NCBI GenBank assembly: GCA_029532415.1
Contig: JAQOTA010000047.1
Span: 372,001-436,000 of the forward strand
Reading direction: 5' to 3'
Source: Marasmius tenuissimus
Lineage: Eukaryota > Basidiomycota > Agaricomycetes > Agaricales > Marasmiaceae
Length of the DNA stretch: 64,000 nt
This document shows, piece after piece, positions 57,399 through 64,000 of this stretch. Below the pieces are notes generated by a model, which did no database searches, was not told the origin of the DNA, and was given only the letters and a program-made list of their open reading frames with translations. The stretch's first letter is position 1. The number at the start of each line of letters is the position of its first letter. The position numbers and the translations under genes were made by a program.

Positions 57399-57718
57399 TG
57401 ATGAGCCAGCATGACGCCTAGCGCAGAGGACTACAACATGGCTACACTACTACTTACCAGAGAGGAGTTTAGAGAGGTAGAGGCGAGACGTAGAAGCTCA
57501 AGCACACTGTAGATTCAAGTAGAGAACTACGAGCTTATATACATGTAGATACAATAGAGTTACCATATAGGGATGACAATAGGAATTGTACATATGAGCA
57601 TATAGAACAATGAAGAATGGAACAATAGCGAATACATTGTCCCGCATAATACATGGCGGGAAATATGAACTGGGACTTCGGATATACCGGGATCTAATTA
57701 TAGTCCACGGATTCAACA
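57399..57718 (-). repeat. 5' LTR of the inner Copia element
   Basis: 320 bp; four transitions relative to 51332-51651, each at a CpG in one of the two copies. Followed by target duplication gtccg. Confidence 0.93.
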
Positions 57719-57723
57719 GTCCG

Positions 57724-59896
57724 GTCTATACCCTTTCCAATGTACCCATATGATGGCCACGAAGATCATCACAATGATGATGATTTCTTCAATCCTCCAC
57801 CTCCACCAGGATCAGATGATGACGATCATCAGCCTGGAGGAGATCCTCCCTTGGATCCTATCCCAGATGATAAAAGCAATGATGTGCACAAGGACAATCA
57901 TCCAAATACTGATGGATTCGGATTACCGAGAGGCTCCGATCACAATCCTAATCAGTATGGTCCGGATCCACGGTCTGCTGGTTCTTCTGGATCGACAAAT
58001 CCATTTGGATTTCGACAAGCTGACTATGATGAGTGGGAGAACTTACGAGCTCCTCCACCAGCAGCTGCCAGGAGAAACCCTCCAAGAAATAGAGTAACTC
58101 CCAACCGTCCGTTTAATGTTTACGGAAATCGACATCCTGTTGAAATCGAGCGCGATATTGATTCTCAAGCACGCTGGCAAAGTCAAATTAATCCGACAAA
58201 TGAACCTGAAACAATACCAAATAGGGTTCCTAATCCAGCCGCTCCTATGGACACAGATGACGATATGAGCGATCTTGCTCAGCAAGGGGGAGAAAATTAC
58301 TTGGTTTACTTGCTGAATAACGGTCATCAACTATATGGTCTTCAAGCCAGTAGTTATGATAACGTTCGTGAATGGACATACAAACAAGTCCAGAATCGTC
58401 CTAAAGATGAACGACCATCTTGGGAAGCAGCATGCAGACTGGAATTACAATCACTCAAAGATAGAAACGTCTTTGATGTGGTTACACTACCCAAAGGCCG
58501 AAAAGCGGTGAAATCCCGCTGGGTATTTGATATCAAGTCTGATGGCCGTAAAAAGGCAAGACTTGTTGCGAAAGGATTTTCGCAGAAACAAGGGATAGAC
58601 TATAACGAGTTGTTCTCTCCTGTAGTACGATTCGAAACCGTACGACTTCTATTGGCACTAGCAGCGCTTGAAGATTGGGAGATCTCTGCGCTAGACGTTA
58701 AAACAGCATTTCTTTATGGTGCCTTAGATGAGGAGATCTACATGGAACAACCTGAAGGCTTCGTTACGGACTCCAGCAAGGTTTGGAGGTTACGCAAAGC
58801 ATTGTACGGATTAAAACAGGCTTCTCGTGCCTGGTGGCGTCAATGTACTGAATCCATGAAACGTCTGGGATTCAAACGATGCTTATCCGATGCTGGCGTA
58901 TATGTCTTCAACAAGAATGGCAATATGGTCATTGCCGTCGTCTATGTTGACGATGCTTTATTCATGGGTCCTGATCGCAACCTTGTCAACAGACTAAAGA
59001 GCGAATTCATGAAAATCTGGGAATGCCGAGATCTAGGCGAGCCAACAGAATTTCTGCGAATGCGAATTACTCGAGATCGGAAGAATCGCAGACTGATCCT
59101 TGATCAGCGAGACTATCTTGAAAAGATAATTCGTAAATTCGGAGTTCTGAACGCCAAGACAGCATATACGCCTTTGCCAGAAGGCTATAACCCAACCCAA
59201 AACCAGGGGGAGGTTAATCCCGAGATTAGGCATAGATTCCAATCGGTTATCGGATCATTACTTTACTTGGCTCTCGGAACGAGACCAGACATATCTTTTG
59301 CTGTAATCAAGATGTCACAGTATGGAGCTAATCCTAATCAGGAACATCTCCAGAAGGCACTTTACATCATGAAATACCTTGTTCACACTGCAAAGTATGA
59401 ACTCATTTACGATGGTAGATCCAACCAAGGACTACTTGCCTTTGCTGACTCTGATTGGGCAACTGATAAAGATGATCGTCGATCACAGACTGGATATATC
59501 GTAAAGCTTGCCAATGCACCAGTTTGCTGGGTCTCTCAGAAACAGAAAACGGTTGCATTATCATCCACGGAAGCAGAGTATATGGCTCTATCTGACTGTA
59601 CACGTCAGGCTTGCTGGATGAAGTCGTTATTGAACGAATTGAACTTCCCTATTCGATCAGTTCCATGTGTTAGCGACAACCAAGGCGCTATCTTTCTCAG
59701 CAGCAATGAAGCTACTGATAAAAGAACAAAACACATCGACAATTGATACCACTTCATCAGGGAAGCAGTGGAACACGGAAAGACTCAAATCTATTTCGTT
59801 GAAACTGCTAAACAACCTGCTGATCTTCTTATGAAGAATCTTGGCAGAACAAAGTTCGAATTATTCAGGCAATCTTTAGGATTAACATTTCACTAG
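57724..59896 (+). CDS. Outer Copia reverse transcriptase and RNase H
   Basis: Continuation of the outer pol frame after the inner element (first ATG 57740). A Pro/Asp/His-rich linker comes first, then RT: RWVFDIKSDGRKKARLVAKG, DVKTAFLYGAL, WRLRKALYGLKQASRAWW, catalytic VYVDDALFMG. RNase H: FADSDWATD, LSSTEAEYMAL, KRTKHIDN. A TGA at 59744-59746 follows KHIDN; the same frame goes on with YHFIREAVEHGK to TAG 59894-59896. The stop again stands where Arg (CGA) is expected. RT motifs are otherwise complete. Confidence 0.9.
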
Positions 59897-59920
59897 TTCC
59901 ATGATCGCATGATGAACTTA

Positions 59921-59931
59921 GTGAGGGGGAG
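59921..59931 (+). other. Polypurine tract of the outer Copia element
   Basis: gtgagggggag lies immediately before the 3' LTR, the expected site for plus-strand DNA priming. The inner element has a near-identical tract. Confidence 0.8.
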
Positions 59932-60449
59932 TGTTGAACATGATGAATATCATGTGATACACTGTTGACGCGTTGTTTACGCGTCACACTATTTATAGAG
60001 CTACGCCTCTAGAACACTTGCGTTCTCATGCAAGTACTACGTCTCTGTCTACGTATCTTACTACGTACATCTAGTTTCATCATATATGACACTATAGACA
60101 GTCGCTATCCAATAGCATAAGTAGAGCTTCCAATACATGAGGCAAACACGACTATGCTCACCAAGCATACTACCATTCATGGTAGAAGTACTTACACAGT
60201 ACTAATGTCTTTTACGCCTTTAGGGCCGAATACCTACTTCTAGTAGTAGTTTCAGTTAGTGTAATACTCATTACATGTACCAGAAACTTATGTATAAAAG
60301 ACTGGATGAAAGGCCTTAAGCCTTAGGACAATCTACTTGATTATCACCTCTTCACAAGCATCTCAAGACTACAAGAACACTCTGTGTATTACCCATGTGA
60401 GGTTTACTTCGTTATACCCACTGTGCACTTTAACTATGCTGGCTCATCA
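59932..60449 (+). repeat. 3' LTR of the outer Copia element
   Basis: 518 bp, TG...CA ends, without the MITE. Followed by the target duplication agggg and then the interrupted exon 11 of copy F. Confidence 0.95.
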
Positions 60450-61506
60450 AGGGGGCGGTGCACTGCCAGCAGGGAATTGTGAGATGGTATAGTGAAAGAA
60501 GCAAAGTTCGACACACCTCCAGAGCCTGATTGGGACACTCGCGTCCCTCTACGTCTTCAAGACCTTTTTCTGCACCAGTCTTCCGTTGTTTGTTGGCATT
60601 ATAGTCTGTTTTGGCGAGTACGCCTTCCATGGGAACAGTAAGATCTGTTGTGAGGTAAATAGACCAATCGAGCGATGATGAGTTATGTTGTGTACGCACA
60701 CTGGGTTCGAGCATCACTGTTCAGTATATGAGCCGAGGCGGCGTAGGTATCGCCGTCTGGGTTGGTGTAGGAGGGCGCCGTGAGGTAATCATCATCTGAG
60801 TCATAATCATCTTCCGGATCGGAATCGGCGTAGAGCTGAGGCGATTCGGGGATTTGCTCTGCATAATCCCCTTTGGGAATATTTGATGGGTTGGCATTTG
60901 GCTCACCTACACGTAGCTCCTCAAATCTCATTGGATCATGCACGGGGCGGAAGAGGATGGCACGATATCTGACATGTCAAGCGAAAGCTGTAGTTGTCGG
61001 ATTGAAGCCCCGGAGCCGCTGATACTGATGGATGGCTTTGTAGGCCTTGTTATTCCAGGAGGCAGATTCAATATGACAGTAGAGCTTGAGGGTAGTTGGA
61101 AGCCCGAGGTGGCGACAGGTGTGGGGTGAGAGGGAGTATTTGCCATCTTCTTGAAAAGACCAATAGTGCAACGTGGAGGTGTGGTAGTCAACACAGCCGT
61201 TGTCATCAAATGGGAGGTTGGCAGGAAGTGGGTGGACAAAAAGATATATAGGCTGTCGAGATTGTCGTCGCTGTGTTACTCTCGACTGAGAAAGTTCACC
61301 ACCCAAAGACACCCATTCAGGCCAGGTGAATTCTAGGGAATGTTAGCGGGAACAAGAGACGACGAGAAGAAAACAACGCACGCAAATTTCCGAGATCATC
61401 CTCAAGAGTTATTCCAAGCGCATGGAAAACGCTCCATGCTTGCAACATCCAGGTGCGTTTTTTATCTATCACCATCTCCCTTCTCCTCCCCTTCTCCAAC
61501 GAAATC

Positions 61507-62025
61507 CATTCTGTCACAAACTGCCACTATTCTTTTGTCCTGTCCACCCCGGTGCCGGCCCTACTTCCCCGGATCTTGCCATTTACCATCACCAGAGTCA
61601 TTCCAATCAATTCTCCCATCGACATAGCATTGGCACCTGTCATCCTCATTTACTTATTGAGCCATATCAGTTATTTTGGTCTTTCATCATGGAACAATCA
61701 TCTTTTGATCTCTTTCTCATACCTTACCATTGGTTACAACTATACATGTTTGGTTTGACTTCCCCGCCTTTCTCTCATGGATACTTTTGACAGTGCTCAT
61801 CATTTCATTCATTCCTTGTGATGCATATTCTCATATATACTCATGGTCTCTGTAGGTAGTTTCCCAGCTTGTCCACTTTGTCTCCCCACCGCTTGTAGCA
61901 CTTGTGCTGGGTTGAGCTTTTGGCTGCTCAATCTACTCTTTTACTTTTCTATCAACTAGTCTTATCTCTGAGTGAGTTCAGGTGGCTTGAGAGGTTTCTT
62001 CACAGAGGCCATTCGTGACACATTC
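61507..62025. mobile_element. Solo LTR in exon 7 of copy F
   Basis: A 509-bp segment (61512-62020) that starts TGTCAC and ends GTGACA, flanked by the 5-bp duplication cattc (61507-61511 and 62021-62025). The TG...CA ends, a six-base terminal inverted repeat and a 5-bp duplication are the marks of an LTR; there is no internal region and no partner in the window, so it is a solo LTR of a family different from both Copia elements. Pyrimidine-rich, without coding capacity. Its removal restores exon 7. Confidence 0.82.
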
Positions 62026-63355
62026 TCCATCGCCAAGTCGAAATCTTCTCTGGTGGTTCAAATGAGGACATGTAAATCGGGAATAATCTCACCTTGTCAA
62101 GCCATTTTCCAACAAAGTTTGATCCAAGAAGGGTTTGTAGGAACGGTCATTCCAAGTTAGATGGGCGATGGCGATGGGAGCCTTTTTCAAAGTTGAGAAG
62201 ACCTGCGTGGCGTTCGGATCGACTAATCTAGGCACGGAATTCTGATCCGTCTGCAATGTTATCCGATTGATAAAGAGCTTATCCACCTCTTTGGACTTTT
62301 TACTCGCGAGAAAGCGCAAAAACACATCTTCCTGCAAAAGGTCCACAGTTGAAGGCGCGTCCTTGATTCCTACACCCATACCGCTCCATATCTCTGATTC
62401 AGGCCCCGCCGGACCACGGCAGATGACTCCTCTTGTACAATCTATCCACAACTCTGTCGCGTCACAATCCCATCGAAACTACAAATCCATGATTCAATTA
62501 TTCTGACATAACGGCTCTGGTTACTTACCCGTAAATTACCGAGATACCACATACCCAAGAAATCTACATTCTGCGCAAAGTGTGCGTATGGTACAAGCTC
62601 TGGACGAAAACATCAGCTATCTTTAGCAAATAAGCTTATCACTCACCATTCCGAAGAAGAAGAGATGGCACTGTGCCGATGTCAATGGCATATACCTGCG
62701 CGACCTGAGAGGTCCTGGGAAAATTTCAGCATTTCCGCGACTTTGGGGCGTGATTGGACGCACAACAATCCGGAGTACATTTGAAGATCTGTTTTGAATG
62801 CCTTCGGAGAGTTACGGAGCAAATACTAGGTTGAGAATGCTAATACCTTACCATACGCGCCTCCGGACCATTGTACGACACCGTTGTATACACCCGACCA
62901 GGGCTTCCATCTACCTCAGCCAAACAGAAAACCATATCGGCTTTCCGGCAACAACATGCCTCGCACTTCCATCCTTCCCTGACCAAATCCATGAACTCGG
63001 TGCATTGGCAAATCCGGGGATATTGATTGACACCTATATCCCTCACCCTAGCGAAGTCGCCACGCTTAAGATTTCGGAACTGGGACCTGTAAGCCTCACG
63101 CTTCTTCATTGGCCCAACACAACTCACATCGTCAAAAACAGTATGCTCCTTTACCTCCTGTTGAACAATATGGTTGATTTGGTCCCCACTTACATGGACT
63201 GTCATCATTGTTGAGCTTGATCCCTGGGTGAGGACCACGTGTCCGTCCATAGAAGTACTTGCATGGCCGTAATGGTTATGCTGGTCCCCTCCAACGTGAC
63301 TGAACTGGCCGCCGTTGATACAAAAGTTTTGAGAATCAGGAAAAAAGGTGGACAT

Positions 63356-64000
63356 GGGAGGAGGGGAGAAAAAGGTCGCGGGGTCTCGAGAATGAATCCC
63401 TCTTATACGTACCTCGAAATCCGGGAATTGGAAAAGCCGTGATTGACATATAACATGTTGCACCAGGTTGCACCCCCGAGTTTGCCATCACAAGATAGTA
63501 TTGAGTCTCCCGACTTACAGACATGTTTTATCAAAGCTCAGAAGCGCCCTTGTATGGTTTCCAGGAAGTCGGTCAATTTGCGGTCAATCTAATAATTATC
63601 CTAGTTGATCCAAGCCCTTGTAGGTTCAACTTCGTCTCGCTCGTATCGTAGCTACCACGGCCGAGCGTTCGGTGTCTAAAGATGTCCAGGCCTCATGGCG
63701 CTCGTAACTTGATTGGACCTTGATTGACGTGCTGTCATGAGCGTGAAGAATAACGACATAGCCTCTGAAACTTGAGTACCTGAGTACTCACCGAATTGGA
63801 CCCCTCGAAGTCATGCGATATATCACGCCGTTCACCCCTTCAGCTCTATCAATTCCATACGACGCAAGCCTCTAGCCCCGAAAACGGTTTCCTTGTTGTC
63901 TCGTTCCAGAATAAATCCCCCAGGCTCGAAAACTTTTATTTGAAGTACGAGATGTTGCACGCCAGATTCCACGCATCGTAAGGAGAAAAACTTCCAAAGT
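63356..64000. other. Upstream flank of copy F
   Basis: Promoter side of copy F and the start of the next spacer; it resembles the upstream flanks of other copies (for example the actcaccga block near 63,786 and near 36,343). No gene is supported in these 645 bp. The array may continue beyond the window. Confidence 0.5.

Larger units (their letters stand above)
51332..57718 (-). mobile_element. Inner Ty1/Copia LTR retrotransposon nested in the outer element
   Basis: Flanked by the 5-bp duplication gtccg (51327-51331 and 57719-57723). LTRs of 320 bp each: 51332-51651 (3' in element sense) and 57399-57718 (5'). Four differences between them, all CpG to TpG/CpA. Runs opposite to the outer element. 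Order on the minus strand: LTR, PBS, gag, protease, integrase, reverse transcriptase, RNase H, purine tract, LTR. Removing it with one duplication rejoins the outer pol in frame. G+C-richer and different in sequence from the outer element, but it shares the U5 end (ctggctcatca), PBS and purine-tract design. Confidence 0.95.
44450..60454 (+). mobile_element. Outer Ty1/Copia LTR retrotransposon with 5-bp target duplication
   Basis: The element spans 44455-60449 and is flanked by agggg at 44450-44454 and 60450-60454. LTRs of 518 bp (5' copy enlarged by a MITE) start TGTTGAAC and end CTCATCA; they differ at only three positions, so insertion is recent. Order: LTR, PBS, about 1-kb leader, gag, an unusual extra coding region, protease-integrase, [inner Copia], reverse transcriptase-RNase H, purine tract, LTR. 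The integrase-before-RT order is diagnostic of Copia. The coding region is A+T-rich compared with the host genes and the inner element. It has in-frame stops at 48310, 48787, 51279 and 59744, so this copy is not autonomous without recoding. Confidence 0.95.
43782..63355 (-). pseudogene. Array copy F: 11-exon gene split by nested transposons
   Basis: Exons: 63128-63355, 62852-63079, 62764-62801, 62647-62714, 62529-62599, 62093-62478, exon 7 (61382-61511 plus 62026-62044, split by a solo LTR), 60907-61332, 60700-60858, 60517-60644, exon 11 (60455-60462 plus 43782-44454, split by the outer Copia element). Without the insertions and one target duplication each, exon 7 is 149 nt (as in copy C) and exon 11 is 681 nt = 227 codons, so both were in frame before the hits. 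Type 1 N-terminus (GGQFSHVGGDQHN), tail type b. Exon 8 has an in-frame TGA at 60977-60979 exactly where copies B and D have CGA (FAR-HL). Otherwise open. Now three separate lesions; certainly not functional as a full-length gene. Confidence 0.85.

Noticed and set aside
44455..60449. Possibility that TGA codons show a reassigned genetic code.
   Set aside because: The replaced residues are Arg where context is known, intact host genes use TGA as their terminal stop (F-box 2, for instance), and CpG deamination explains the pattern.

Overview
The window is nuclear DNA of a mushroom-forming basidiomycete (Agaricomycetes, probably Agaricales). Evidence: short introns of about 40-60 nt, agaric-type F-box proteins with the N-terminal core LNPxRxxPNE, a tandemly expanded gene family whose first exon carries the mushroom-type GGxFxxVGxDQ motif, and fungal Ty1/Copia elements. 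There are no bacterial features.

Left part (1-9.4 kb): three paralogous F-box genes around one housekeeping-like gene. F-box 1 (-, 151-1815) is broken by an in-frame TGA. F-box 2 (+, 2645-4277) and F-box 3 (-, 7531-9189) point at each other on either side of a Sel1-repeat protein gene (+, 4845-7213) of Dsf2/Nif1 or Skt5 type.

Middle and right part (10-63.4 kb): a head-to-tail array of six copies (A-F, all on the minus strand) of one 11-exon gene family of unknown function. Splicing the conserved short introns restores open frames in copies B, C, D and E (964, 871, 849 and 876 aa). Copy A is truncated. Copy F is split by transposons. Each copy has a short N-terminal motif exon, a Cys-cluster exon, a conserved core (exons 3-8) and a low-complexity acidic/Ser/Thr/Pro tail (exons 9-11). 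There are two N-terminal types (A, B, D, F and C, E) and two tail types (A, D, F and B, C, E), so copy B is a mosaic. The 1.5-6 kb spacers are themselves repeated, so the whole unit was duplicated.

Copy F (43,782-63,355) holds a nested transposon stack. A Copia element (outer, +, 44,455-60,449, 5-bp target duplication agggg) lies in exon 11. A 479-bp hAT-like MITE lies in its 5' LTR. A second Copia element (inner, -, 51,332-57,718, target duplication gtccg) lies between its integrase and reverse transcriptase. A 509-bp solo LTR (61,512-62,020) lies in exon 7. Removing the insertions and one target duplication restores exon 7 and exon 11 to whole-codon lengths, so copy F was probably intact in those exons when hit.

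A signature runs through the window. Nearly all premature stops are TGA where CGA is expected, and six of seven differences between paired LTRs are CpG to TpG/CpA. This fits deamination of methylated CpG acting on repeats.
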